From: Brevibacillus ruminantium
GTDB lineage: Bacteria; Bacillota; Bacilli; Brevibacillales; Brevibacillaceae
Direction: 5' to 3'
Assembly (NCBI RefSeq): GCF_023746555.1
Contig: NZ_CP098755.1
Location: 1,392,001 to 1,456,000 of the forward strand
Length of the DNA stretch: 64,000 bases
The position numbers were made by a program, and so were the translations under genes. Shown one piece after another: positions 26,454 to 34,113 of this stretch. Positions within the stretch are counted from its first letter, which is position 1, and each line of letters opens with the position of its first letter. Under the pieces are notes generated by a model. The model worked only from the letters and a program-made list of their open reading frames with translations, did no database searches and was not told where the DNA came from.

Positions 26454-27773
26454 GTGAGCATGGATCAGTGGGGACGTTTTGAAGAGTATGTGGGCCGGTT
26501 GATGGAACAGGAACAGATTGCCGGTGCAGCCGTGGCGGTGTCCCGGCATGGCGAATTGCTGTATGAAAAAGGGTTTGGTTTGCGCGATCTGGAGACGAAA
26601 GAGCCGGTTAGCCCCGACACCGTGTTTGGCATTGCGTCGATCACCAAGTCCTTTACCGCACTGGCCATCATGCAGCTCGAAGAGGCGGGAGTGCTGTCTG
26701 TCGATGATCCGGTTACGGACTATTTGCCGGAGTTTTCTCTGGCTGCGCTGCAGGACCCGTCGCGTGTCCGGATTCGTCATTTGCTCAGTCACACAACCGG
26801 TCTGGCACCGATTTTTCGCCGTGAGGAACTGTGCAAGCTGAATGACCACCTCTCCTATGTTGCCGAGGAAGAGCATCTATGCTTGGGAGAGCCGGGGGAG
26901 TATTTCAGCTACTGCAACGACACCTTTTTGCTTTTGGGACTGATCGTGGAGAGAGTCACCGGAAAACTGTTCCGCCGCCATATGACCAGTGAATTGCTCG
27001 ATCGGTTGGAGATGAACCGTTCTACCTTCAGTTTGGAGGAAGTGGCCCGGCTTTCTGATGTTTCCGTGCCCTACGTGAAAAAAGCAGGCGGCGGATGGGA
27101 AAAGGTGGCCTGGCCCGTGCTTGGCAACTATGAGGTAGGCGGCGGCATCCGCTCCAATGTCAGAGATTTGCTGACGTACGGAGAGCTTTATGTCAACGGC
27201 GGGAGCTGCCGGGGGAGCCGTCTCGTGCGTCCAGAAACGCTTGCGAGGATGTGGCAGCCTGTGCATCAAATCGGCAGGAAAACGTCCTACGGCTATGCGC
27301 TTACGACCACGCGTGATTATGTGGGACGGACACTCGTCGAACACGGGGGCGGGCAGCCAGGCGTATCGTCACACTTCGGATTTGTGCCTGAGGAAGGTCT
27401 TGTCGCGGTCGTCTTGACCAATGTCGCCAATGTCCCTGTGCGAAATATTTGGCTGGCAGCGATTCATCAGGTGCTGGGGCTGCCGCCGGAGCATCGGGAG
27501 AAGGAGCCCCGTTATCCCGCAACCAGCGAGGAGCTGTCGCGCTTCGTAGGGACCTACACCTCTGCGGAAGGCGGACACTTACGGATTTATCTGGAGGAGG
27601 GGGCCCCTGTAGCAGAGATAGAAGGTCAGCCGGTTTCGCTGCGGGCCAGTGATCCCCGCACGCTGGTCATGGAGCCCATGGAGCTTCCGCTTCCGTTTTT
27701 CTGGAAGACGGGGGAGAAAGCTTGGGCAGTCCGCTTTGGCTCCCGGATGCTGACAAGAGCATCCGAGAAATAG
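26454..27773 (+). CDS. Serine hydrolase, beta-lactamase/D-aminopeptidase fold
   Basis: A 439-residue class C beta-lactamase-fold hydrolase. The active-site Ser62-x-x-Lys65 is in IASITKSF, the Tyr153-x-Asn155 is in SYCND, and the third motif is HGGGQPG near residue 297. A C-terminal lipocalin-like domain of about 100 residues follows, as in D-aminopeptidases and EstB-type esterases. The start is GTG at 26454, immediately after the upstream stop, with GGAGGGG 6 nt upstream; ATG at 26460 is an alternative. There is no signal peptide, so it acts inside the cell and is unlikely to be a drug-resistance beta-lactamase. It is the last gene of the D-peptide operon. Confidence 0.88.
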   Translation: MSMDQWGRFEEYVGRLMEQEQIAGAAVAVSRHGELLYEKGFGLRDLETKEPVSPDTVFGIASITKSFTALAIMQLEEAGVLSVDDPVTDYLPEFSLAALQDPSRVRIRHLLSHTTGLAPIFRREELCKLNDHLSYVAEEEHLCLGEPGEYFSYCNDTFLLLGLIVERVTGKLFRRHMTSELLDRLEMNRSTFSLEEVARLSDVSVPYVKKAGGGWEKVAWPVLGNYEVGGGIRSNVRDLLTYGELYVNGGSCRGSRLVRPETLARMWQPVHQIGRKTSYGYALTTTRDYVGRTLVEHGGGQPGVSSHFGFVPEEGLVAVVLTNVANVPVRNIWLAAIHQVLGLPPEHREKEPRYPATSEELSRFVGTYTSAEGGHLRIYLEEGAPVAEIEGQPVSLRASDPRTLVMEPMELPLPFFWKTGEKAWAVRFGSRMLTRASEK

Positions 27774-27786
27774 CGATACCATTACG

Positions 27787-27818
27787 AAAGCTATCCAGAG
27801 GGATGGCTTTTACTTTTT
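27787..27818 (+). terminator. Terminator of the D-peptide operon
   Basis: AAAGCTATCC (27787-27796) pairs with GGATGGCTTT (27801-27810) with one G-U pair and a 4-nt loop, then a T-rich tail. Confidence 0.75.
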
Positions 27819-27956
27819 TGCTGCTTCATACAGGAAGGAACGGCCCAGCTCCCAGAAGCGTGCATCATAGACCGCGAGCTGGTCCGGGGAGTCCTCCACG
27901 ACAATGATCGGCGCCTATTGCACCAAGGTTTTGAGAGGGTCTTTCAACCCGAGAAA
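27810..27956 (-). pseudogene. Short remnant of an unidentified gene
   Basis: On the minus strand one frame reads IIVVEDSPDQLAVYDARFWE then LGRSFLYEAAKK and stops at 27810, preceded in the same frame by a TAG and then DFLGLKDPLKTLVQ. The composition is protein-like and the frame continues across the TAG, so this may be the C-terminus of a decayed gene. No start, ribosome site or family was recognised. It overlaps the terminator above. Confidence 0.35.
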
Positions 27957-28013
27957 ATCCCCCGTGTTATAATAGGGGGGAAGGAAAGAAATAACAGGTC
28001 GAGGTGAAACTGG

Positions 28014-28247
28014 ATGGGAATCTTCATTGGTGTATTGATCGCCTTTGTGCTGTTGATCATGTTCATTTCGCAGGCATCAAAGAAAGAAGGGCGGGGAAGA
28101 CAGCATTCCTCGAGTGCAGATGGTTCAGCCGGATCCGGGTATTACCACCATGATGACAACCATAAGCATCATGACTCGGGCAGCTTCTGGGGAGATGGAG
28201 GTTCCGGTGATGGCGGCGGTGGAGACGGCGGCGGCGGGAGCGATTGA
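28014..28247 (+). CDS. Small membrane protein with His/Gly-rich tail
   Basis: A 77-residue protein: one N-terminal membrane helix (IFIGVLIAFVLLIMFI, residues 3-18), a basic segment, then a tail rich in His, Asp, Ser and Gly (YHHDDNHKHHDSG and repeated GDGG). A GAGGTG ribosome site precedes the ATG, and TATAAT lies at 27968-27973. The tail could bind metal or simply be disordered. I do not recognise a family. It is a single-gene unit. Confidence 0.7.
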   Translation: MGIFIGVLIAFVLLIMFISQASKKEGRGRQHSSSADGSAGSGYYHHDDNHKHHDSGSFWGDGGSGDGGGGDGGGGSD

Positions 28248-28271
28248 TTGGTTCAAAAATTGAGAACGCTG

Positions 28272-28301
28272 TTGGTAGACGTATGCGAACCGTGATACAA
28301 T
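28272..28301 (+). promoter_or_regulatory. Promoter of the rsgA transcript
   Basis: TTGGTA (28272-28277) and TACAAT (28296-28301) with an 18-nt spacer. The start of rsgA is about 200 nt downstream, which leaves a long 5' leader. Confidence 0.55.
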
Positions 28302-28357
28302 ATCAGGGAAAGAAAGTCGTACAGATCGGTGAACCGGTCTGAAAGGAGAGATGTTAT

Positions 28358-28432
28358 ATGGTATGCATGATGATTGTTGAGAAGAGAGATGCAGTTGGGG
28401 TCACAGGAGTCCTCCTTTCAGTCGGGCAGTAA
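28358..28432 (+). CDS. Possible 24-residue leader peptide before rsgA
   Basis: A short frame MVCMMIVEKRDAVGVTGVLL and four more residues, with a good ribosome site (AAGGAG at 28343-28348) 9 nt before its ATG. The ribosome site lies in CTGAAAGGAG (28339-28348), which is the exact complement of CTCCTTTCAG (28412-28421) inside the same frame. A hairpin between these would hide the site. This suggests a regulatory leader, but the peptide has no recognised sequence. Confidence 0.4.
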   Translation: MVCMMIVEKRDAVGVTGVLLSVGQ

Positions 28433-28510
28433 CCGCTCTTTTTGTGAGGATTTCCTGTGACGGTTTTGTGAGGAAGCAAGACGAAACCGATAAGCAGGAG
28501 GAATCCACAC

Positions 28511-29584
28511 GTGAACCAATTTTTGATGTCTTTGGGCTGGGATGATTTTTTCGCCAGCCATGCTAATACTTTTCTGGAACAGGGATATGAAGTAGGGCGC
28601 ATTGCCCTGGAACATAAACGGATATATCGCATCTTGACCACGCATGGCGAACTGCTGGGCGAGGTCACGGGAAAGCTTCGTTATGAGGCGGCAGGCAGAG
28701 AGGACTACCCGGCGGTAGGCGACTGGGTCGTGATCAGTCCCCGGCCGGAGGAGAAAAAAGCGTCCATTCACGCGATTTTGCCGAGGCGAAGCAAGTTTTC
28801 CAGGAAGGCAGCAGGTGTCAGCGTAGAGGAGCAGATTGTGGCGACCAACGTAGACACGGTTTTCCTGGTGAATGCACTGAATAACGACTTTAATTTGCGC
28901 CGTTTGGAGCGCTATCTGATCCTGGCTTGGGAGAGCGGTGCCAATCCGGTCATCGTGCTGAGCAAAGCGGATCTTTGTGATGATTTGGAGGCAAAGCTCG
29001 CTGAGGTGGAGGCCGTCGCCGTCGGGGTACCGGTGCACGCGATCAGCTCTGAGTTGGGGATGGGATTGGACGCATTACAGCCCTATTTGGGGTCGGGAAA
29101 AACAGTCGCTTTGCTCGGCTCATCTGGAGTCGGCAAATCAACATTGATCAACTCTCTGTCCGGACAGACGCGGCAATTGGTCCAAGACGTCCGTGAGGGA
29201 GATGACCGCGGCCGCCATACCACCACTCATCGGGAGCTGTTCCAGCTGCCTGGAGGCGGACTGATGATTGACACGCCGGGGATGCGGGAGCTGCAGCTCT
29301 GGGACGCAGAAGAAGGCATTCGCGATGCCTTTGACGACGTGGAAAAACTTGCCGCCCAGTGCCGTTTCTATGACTGTCAGCACGCCAAGGAACCTGGCTG
29401 TGCCGTTCGCCAGGCGATTGAGGACGGCAGGCTGGAGCAAGCCCGCTTTGACAGCTATCGGAAGCTCCAGCGCGAATTGGCCCATCTGGCTCGCAAAGAG
29501 GATGCCAGACTGCGGTCCGCCGAAAAAGACAAATGGAAAAAGATCACCATGGGGATGCGAAATTCGGGGAAACCCAAGCGGTAA
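28511..29584 (+). CDS. rsgA: Ribosome small-subunit-dependent GTPase A
   Basis: Circularly permuted GTPase that acts late in 30S subunit assembly. The 357-residue chain has an N-terminal OB fold (PAVGDWVVISPRPEEK), then the permuted motifs: G4 as LSKADLC near residue 155, G1 as GSSGVGKSTLINSL near 202 and G3 as DTPGMREL near 254. A zinc finger with Cys/His ligands (CRFYDCQHAKEPGC) lies near 283. The start is GTG at 28511 with AGGAGGA upstream. It stands alone behind a long leader, unlike the rsgA usually next to prkC/rpe, so the genome may hold a second copy. Confidence 0.93.
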   Translation: MNQFLMSLGWDDFFASHANTFLEQGYEVGRIALEHKRIYRILTTHGELLGEVTGKLRYEAAGREDYPAVGDWVVISPRPEEKKASIHAILPRRSKFSRKAAGVSVEEQIVATNVDTVFLVNALNNDFNLRRLERYLILAWESGANPVIVLSKADLCDDLEAKLAEVEAVAVGVPVHAISSELGMGLDALQPYLGSGKTVALLGSSGVGKSTLINSLSGQTRQLVQDVREGDDRGRHTTTHRELFQLPGGGLMIDTPGMRELQLWDAEEGIRDAFDDVEKLAAQCRFYDCQHAKEPGCAVRQAIEDGRLEQARFDSYRKLQRELAHLARKEDARLRSAEKDKWKKITMGMRNSGKPKR

Positions 29585-29673
29585 TGGCTGTCAGCACGCG
29601 GAGGCGAACAGCAGCAGTTGTCAGTATGATTTCCCCTGATCGAGATGAGAAGGTAAGAATACGAGTATGCAAG

Positions 29674-29710
29674 AAGGACCCTTAACCAGAGGAAAAGGGT
29701 CCTTTTTCCA
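29674..29710 (+). terminator. Terminator after rsgA
   Basis: AAGGACCCTT (29674-29683) and AAGGGTCCTT (29695-29704) are exact complements, followed by T residues. Confidence 0.85.
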
Positions 29711-29827
29711 TGAGTACAGCCTCTTTTCAGGCAACGGGGCGGTTTCTCCCCGATTCCAAAAAATACGCTTGCCCCTTTTGCCGCTCGTGTGGTAGATTTG
29801 TCTTTATCAATCAAACAAAGCTGAAAC

Positions 29828-29893
29828 CTCGTATAATTTTGGGAATTGGCCCATGAGTTTCTACCGGGTGACCGTAAATCGCCTGACTACGAG
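29828..29893 (+). promoter_or_regulatory. Guanine riboswitch (purine aptamer)
   Basis: Matches the purine riboswitch consensus. P1 is CTCGTA (29828-29833) with TACGAG (29888-29893), the J1/2 and P2 part is TATAATTTTGGGAAT, followed by GGCCCATGAGTTTCTACC, and P3 closes GGGTGACCGTAAATCGCC before GACTACGAG. The base that sets specificity is C in GACTA, which predicts guanine (and hypoxanthine) rather than adenine. It stands ahead of xpt-pbuX, the classic target. Confidence 0.93.
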
Positions 29894-29992
29894 TGAACAA
29901 GCACCCAGGACCGATTGTCTTTCCGCCACCTTTTGTGCTGCGGAAGCTGTTTCCTGTTGTTGCTTGCACATTTTGTGACTGCCTGCCGGAAT

Positions 29993-30070
29993 AGCCCAGT
30001 GGGACAGGTTCACTTGGAGTTGGTGTCGATCAACCTGCCAGGTGAACTGTCTCTACTGGGCTTTCTTTAA
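29993..30070 (+). terminator. Riboswitch-controlled transcription terminator
   Basis: AGCCCAGT (29993-30000) pairs with ACTGGGCT (30055-30062), continued by GACAGG.TTCAC with GTGAACTGTC, then a T-rich tail. It lies between the aptamer and xpt and is the likely expression platform: guanine binding favours this stem and stops transcription. The antiterminator pairing was not resolved. Confidence 0.75.
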
Positions 30071-30107
30071 TCAAATCATGATGGATTCGTGAACAGGAGG
30101 AAATAGT

Positions 30108-30698
30108 GTGAAGGAATTGCAAGAGCGCATTATCCGGGACGGACGAGCGTTGTCGGAAACTGTTTTGAAGGTGGATGCTTTTCTGAATCATCAGGTGGAC
30201 GCGGAGCTTACCATGAAAATTGGACAGGCATTTGCCGATCTCTTCCGTTCGGAAGGAGTGACCAAAGTTCTGACGGTTGAGGCCAGCGGGATTCACTTTG
30301 CTCTTGCAACGGCGTATGCCTTGGGAGTTCCTTTTGTTTACGCGAAAAAGAAAAAAGCCGTAACCCTCTCCGACGATGTTTTCTCGGCGCCTGTCTATTC
30401 GTTTACCCGTCAGGAACACTACCAAATCAGTATCGCCAAGCAATACCTGAGCAGCCAGGAGCGCGTGCTGATCGTCGATGATTTCCTCGCGACAGGGGCT
30501 GCGCTGGTGGGCCTTACCCAGATTGTAAAAGACGCCGGAGCGCATCTGGTCGGCGTAGGTGCAGTCGTAGAAAAAAGCTTTCAGGAAGGGCGGGGCTTGC
30601 TGGAGGAAGCAGGTGTTCGTGTAGAATCTTTGGCCCGCATTGCCTCCATGAAACCAGGAGAGATTCAATTTGTGGAGTCCTCTCCCGTTCATTCCTAG
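30108..30698 (+). CDS. xpt: Xanthine phosphoribosyltransferase
   Basis: Salvages xanthine with PRPP to XMP. The 196-residue chain starts with LQERIIRDGRALSETVLKVD, typical of Xpt. The PRPP-binding loop is VLIVDDFLATGAAL near residue 122-135, and the base-specific region ESSPVHS is at the end. The start is GTG at 30108 with an AGGAGG site. It is followed by pbuX 43 nt later and is controlled by the guanine riboswitch upstream. Confidence 0.95.
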   Translation: MKELQERIIRDGRALSETVLKVDAFLNHQVDAELTMKIGQAFADLFRSEGVTKVLTVEASGIHFALATAYALGVPFVYAKKKKAVTLSDDVFSAPVYSFTRQEHYQISIAKQYLSSQERVLIVDDFLATGAALVGLTQIVKDAGAHLVGVGAVVEKSFQEGRGLLEEAGVRVESLARIASMKPGEIQFVESSPVHS

Positions 30699-30741
30699 CA
30701 TCATCGATCCCGATATTTGACAAAGGAGAGGAAAAACGTCC

Positions 30742-32049
30742 ATGTTGTCCAAACAAAAAACGCTGACGTTGGGCATGCAGCATGTGCTGGCCATGTATGC
30801 CGGAGCGGTTATCGTTCCGCTGATTATCGGGGATGCGCTGAATCTGACGCCGGCCCAGATCGCCTACCTGATCGCTGCTGACCTGTTTACCAGCGGGATT
30901 GCCACCCTGCTTCAAGTGATCGGAACGCGCTATACCGGTATCAAGCTGCCCGTGGTTCTCGGGTGTACGTTTACGGCGGTTGGTCCGATTATTGCCATCG
31001 CCTCGTCGAGCAATCTGGCCACAGCCTATGGCGCGATTATCATCTCCGGGATCTTCGTGGTTCTGGCGGCTCCGCTTTTCGGAAAGCTGCTGCGCTTTTT
31101 CCCGACAGTCGTTCAGGGTTCTGTCGTGACGATTATCGGGTTGTCCCTGATTCCGGTCGCCATGAATAATGCAGCCGGAGGAGCGGGCAGTGCCGATTTT
31201 GGAAATCCCCGAAACCTATTGCTCGCACTGGGTACATTGGCCGTCATTCTTTTGATTAATCGACTGTTTTCTGGTTTCGTGCGTGCGATTTCCGTTTTGC
31301 TGGGATTGGCTGCAGGGACGCTGGTCGCCTACGTTATGGGAATGGTCAGCTTTGAAAATGTGGCGACTGCTTCCTGGGTAAACATCGTGCAACCGTTTTA
31401 CTTTGGTGTACCGGAGTTTAATATCATTGCCATAGCCACGATGATTATCGTCAACATCATCAGCATGGCAGAGTCAACCGGTGTATACTTTGCCCTCGGC
31501 AAAGTGACAGAGACGCAGGTGACCAAGCAGGATGTCGTCAAAGGGCTCCGCGGTGAAGGCGTGGCGATTTTCCTCGGTGGTATTTTCAACGCATTCCCGT
31601 ATACGGCCTTTTCGCAAAATGTGGGCTTGGTTTCCTTGACAGGCATCAAGAGCCGTCATGCCATGATTGGTGCAGGCGGCATTCTCGTGATTCTCGGACT
31701 TTTGCCAAAGCTGGCTGCATTGACGACGATCATCCCGAATCCGGTGCTGGGTGGGGCGATGATCGCGATGTTTGGAATGGTCGTGGCCTCGGGCATCAAT
31801 ATTTTATCCCGTGTTGACCTGCGCCAAAATGAGAATCTGCTGATCGCTGCATGCAGCATTGCAGTCGGACTCGGTTCTGCAGCGGTACCAGCGATGTTTG
31901 ATCAATTGCCCGATATGCTGAAAATGCTGATGCAAAACGGGATCGTTACAGGTTCTCTGACGGCCGTTTTGCTTAATATCCTGCTGCTTCACACAAAAAA
32001 GGACAACGGTCAAGTAACTGCGGCAACTCCAGCAGTATCAGAGGGATAA
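30742..32049 (+). CDS. pbuX: Xanthine permease, NCS2 family
   Basis: A 435-residue NCS2 symporter of about 14 membrane segments. The family marks are the Gln-His pair in GMQHVLAMYAGAVIVP and the signature QNVGLVSLTGIKSR. The ribosome site is AAAGGAGAGG. It is co-transcribed with xpt under one guanine riboswitch, so uptake and salvage of xanthine are switched together. A terminator follows. Confidence 0.95.
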   Translation: MLSKQKTLTLGMQHVLAMYAGAVIVPLIIGDALNLTPAQIAYLIAADLFTSGIATLLQVIGTRYTGIKLPVVLGCTFTAVGPIIAIASSSNLATAYGAIIISGIFVVLAAPLFGKLLRFFPTVVQGSVVTIIGLSLIPVAMNNAAGGAGSADFGNPRNLLLALGTLAVILLINRLFSGFVRAISVLLGLAAGTLVAYVMGMVSFENVATASWVNIVQPFYFGVPEFNIIAIATMIIVNIISMAESTGVYFALGKVTETQVTKQDVVKGLRGEGVAIFLGGIFNAFPYTAFSQNVGLVSLTGIKSRHAMIGAGGILVILGLLPKLAALTTIIPNPVLGGAMIAMFGMVVASGINILSRVDLRQNENLLIAACSIAVGLGSAAVPAMFDQLPDMLKMLMQNGIVTGSLTAVLLNILLLHTKKDNGQVTAATPAVSEG

Positions 32050-32076
32050 ACGATACAAGTGTTAATCAGACAGAAA

Positions 32077-32124
32077 CAGGGTGTTCCCATTGCCTCAGCA
32101 GGCGAGGGGACACCCTGTTTTCTC
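32077..32124 (+). terminator. Terminator of xpt-pbuX
   Basis: CAGGGTGT (32077-32084) pairs with ACACCCTG (32110-32117), with CCC/GGG extension inside, followed by TTTTCTC. Confidence 0.85.
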
Positions 32125-32183
32125 TTCATGCATGAAATCTTCTCATGACAACCGTGTGGTAGTTCAATGATCATAACAGCTTT

Positions 32184-32609
32184 CTATTCAAAAAAGCGCA
32201 TATGAGGCTTGGTATCCCGATAGTAGGCGAGACGGTCCTTAAGTGTGCCGGTATGCAGCTCAAATTTGTGCCCGTCGGGGTCTGTAAAGTAAAGGGAAAG
32301 CTTGTCACGCTCATCTCTCTCACGTCCGGGCAGGATCGTGGCCCCGGCTTGGATCAGATGCTGCTTCCACTCTTCAAATTGCTGCTCAGCTACGGAAAAG
32401 GCGAGATGTGTGTAGGAGTGATGGATCTCGTTGCGAGGGATGTCTGTCTCTTCATTAAGTGCCAGCCAAAGGCCGCCAAGGTCAAAGTAGGCCAGCTTCC
32501 GTCCGCGGACCAGCAGCTTTGCCCTTAAAACATCCTGATAAAAGCGGATGGACTGATCCAGGTTGGAAACCGAAAATAAGAGATGATTAATGCCATTAAG
32601 CTGCAGCAT
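32184..32609 (-). CDS. fosB: FosB-type metallothiol (bacillithiol) transferase
   Basis: A 141-residue member of the vicinal-oxygen-chelate (glyoxalase) superfamily that adds bacillithiol to fosfomycin. Divalent-metal ligands fit FosB: His9 in GINHLLFSV, His68 in SYTHLAFSV and Glu117 in HKFELHTG. The start at 32609 has GGTGGAG a few nucleotides upstream; a longer frame adds LEGGA residues without support. It is a single gene, convergent with pbuX. Chromosomal fosB genes of this kind are common in bacilli. Confidence 0.92.
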   Translation of the reverse strand: MLQLNGINHLLFSVSNLDQSIRFYQDVLRAKLLVRGRKLAYFDLGGLWLALNEETDIPRNEIHHSYTHLAFSVAEQQFEEWKQHLIQAGATILPGRERDERDKLSLYFTDPDGHKFELHTGTLKDRLAYYRDTKPHMRFFE

Positions 32610-32764
32610 AAGCGCTCCACCCTCCAGCAACTGTTTTTATTATTGTAGCTGGAAAAGATGGAGAGGGAAAGGAAGGAGTGGATAGGAGCAGCAGGAGGAT
32701 ACAGAGTGGGCAGATTTTCCGCATCTGCCCTGTCATCCGTTGTCATTCATTTGTCTTGCGAGGC

Positions 32765-32989
32765 TTACTTGGCCTTTTCTGGTTGCTGAGACTGGCTTTG
32801 AACCGTAGATTGCACCTGTGAAACCATGGTTTGTGCCTGGGTGATTTCTTCGGAAGCCTGTTTCAGTGCTTGCTCTGCCAGTTGCGGGTTGGCAGCGGAT
32901 TGTTCGATTGCTTGGGTAATCAGAGTTTTGGCGAGAGTCGCGGATACTTCCGCCTTTTTCAGTTGATCTGTGTTGATTTGCGCAGGCAT
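32765..32989 (-). CDS. Small Gln/Ala-rich helical protein
   Basis: A 74-residue hydrophilic protein without signal or membrane segment, rich in Gln, Ala and Ser, probably one long amphipathic helix or coiled coil (ITQAIEQSAANPQLAEQALK and EEITQAQTMVSQVQSTV). A strong ribosome site (GAGGAGG) precedes its ATG. I do not recognise a characterised family. A high-abundance or spore-related role is possible but unsupported. Confidence 0.7.
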   Translation of the reverse strand: MPAQINTDQLKKAEVSATLAKTLITQAIEQSAANPQLAEQALKQASEEITQAQTMVSQVQSTVQSQSQQPEKAK

Positions 32990-33120
32990 TGTGCCATACC
33001 TCCTCTAGCTTTGGTCAATCCCTTTTAGGTTGTCCGTGCGAAAGAAAAACGATGCATCCGGGTAACCTGCCCAAGCCCCTGTAGGGAAAGCCGCATACCC
33101 TTTATTAGGAGGTGTTGTGG

Positions 33121-33612
33121 ATGAACCAAGAATGGGTAAGGGTCATTCGTCAGGCTGAGAACGCTTTTTGGACGATCATCTTTTCTGCTCGAAAGCGCAT
33201 CGGAGATCGAGGGGTGTTGCTGCCCGATCGCTTTCAATCCAGGGCAAAGATCGAACGTTTTCTCAGAAAGCATATGACCGATTGTCTGGCGGATCGGGTG
33301 ATTCGCAATCTCCAGCTTCGTACCATTCGCGGACGTTTGGCAATACCAGTGGGCGACGGAATTGGAGCGCCGCCGATCCTCAGCGTAAAGCTGCTGTCTC
33401 AAGCCAAGGGAACAGTGACGCTCGCTGTCTGGTTCGGTTTTGACAGGGAGGACCGGTTCTTCCGTGTCTACCAACTGCGCCGAAATGTAAAGGGACGCTG
33501 GATCATCTATGGCCGTCATCCTCTGGATTATCCGTTCAATCTATACTTTCGCAGACAGTCGTCTGGTTGCTGCAGCTCCTGTAATCGAAGGCCAAAGCGA
33601 CAGGCAAAATAA
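33121..33612 (+). CDS. Hypothetical basic protein with Cys-rich tail
   Basis: A 163-residue protein not matching a family I know. It is cytoplasmic by composition (no signal) and strongly basic (FSARKRIGDRG, RAKIERFLRKHM, YQLRRNVKGRW). The middle is beta-like (VTLAVWFGFDREDRFFRVYQ), and the last 20 residues carry a cysteine cluster (SSGCCSSCNRRPKR). The start at 33121 is set by AGGAGGTG 6 nt upstream; an in-frame TTG at 33112 lies in the ribosome site. A nucleic-acid role is only a guess from charge. No terminator was seen before the tRNA promoter. Confidence 0.75.
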   Translation: MNQEWVRVIRQAENAFWTIIFSARKRIGDRGVLLPDRFQSRAKIERFLRKHMTDCLADRVIRNLQLRTIRGRLAIPVGDGIGAPPILSVKLLSQAKGTVTLAVWFGFDREDRFFRVYQLRRNVKGRWIIYGRHPLDYPFNLYFRRQSSGCCSSCNRRPKRQAK

Positions 33613-33668
33613 AAAGGGTTCAGTGGGGGCTTGTGACCAGTAACAACGGGGGGTGATTCACTTTTTTC

Positions 33669-33697
33669 TTGCTTTTTTTCATAGAAACCTGTATACT
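33669..33697 (+). promoter_or_regulatory. Promoter of the tRNA cluster
   Basis: TTGCTT (33669-33674) and TATACT (33692-33697) with a 17-nt spacer, about 38 nt before tRNA-Arg. Confidence 0.7.
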
Positions 33698-33734
33698 ATT
33701 GGAGTCGTCAGGATGAGACAATTGCAGATATAAT

Positions 33735-33811
33735 GTGCCCTTAGCTCAGCTGGATAGAGCGTTTGACTACGAATCAAAAGGTCGGGAGTTCGAATCTCTC
33801 AGGGCACGCCA
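33735..33811 (+). tRNA. tRNA-Arg (anticodon ACG)
   Basis: Cloverleaf with acceptor GTGCCCT/AGGGCAC, anticodon stem TTTGA/TCAAA around loop CTACGAA, T-loop TTCGAAT and an encoded CCA end. Confidence 0.95.
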
Positions 33812-33888
33812 TTCAACCCTGAAAAAGGTAAAGAAGCTTTTTGTGTACTCCGGGCACTTTTCGGGGGCACACAACAAAAGAGTAGTAC

Positions 33889-33965
33889 CGGGAAGTAGCT
33901 CAGCTTGGTAGAGTACTTGGCTTGGGACCAAGGGGTCGCAGGTTCGAATCCTGTCTTCCCGACCA
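33889..33965 (+). tRNA. tRNA-Pro (anticodon TGG)
   Basis: Acceptor CGGGAAG/CTTCCCG, anticodon stem CTTGG/CCAAG around CTTGGGA (anticodon TGG), T-loop TTCGAAT and CCA encoded. Confidence 0.95.
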
Positions 33966-33980
33966 TGTAATTTCATAGAT

Positions 33981-34063
33981 GCCGGTATGGCGGAATTGGC
34001 AGACGCGCGCGACTCAAAATCGTGAGGGAAACCGTGGGGGTTCAAGTCCCTCTACCGGCACCA
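33981..34063 (+). tRNA. tRNA-Leu (anticodon CAA)
   Basis: Acceptor GCCGGTA/TACCGGC, anticodon loop CTCAAAA on the stem CGCGA/TCGTG, a variable arm, T-loop TTCAAGT and encoded CCA. Its 3' part (AAACCGTGGGGGTTCA, 34029-34044) is repeated at 37788-37803; see findings. Confidence 0.95.
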
Positions 34064-34077
34064 TAATTAGTCAAAAT

Positions 34078-34113
34078 AAAGTTCTTTGGGTATAAAGCCT
34101 AAAGAACTTTTTA
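34078..34113 (+). terminator. Terminator of the tRNA cluster
   Basis: AAAGTTCTTT (34078-34087) pairs with AAAGAACTTT (34101-34110), then TTAT. Confidence 0.85.

Noticed and set aside
26454..27773. Beta-lactamase-fold protein considered as an antibiotic-resistance enzyme
   Set aside because: It has no signal peptide and sits in a peptide-degradation operon with a lipocalin-like C-terminal domain, which fits D-aminopeptidase or esterase types.
33735..34063. tRNA cluster considered as the start of an rRNA operon
   Set aside because: No 16S, 23S or 5S sequence is present. The cluster ends with its own terminator.
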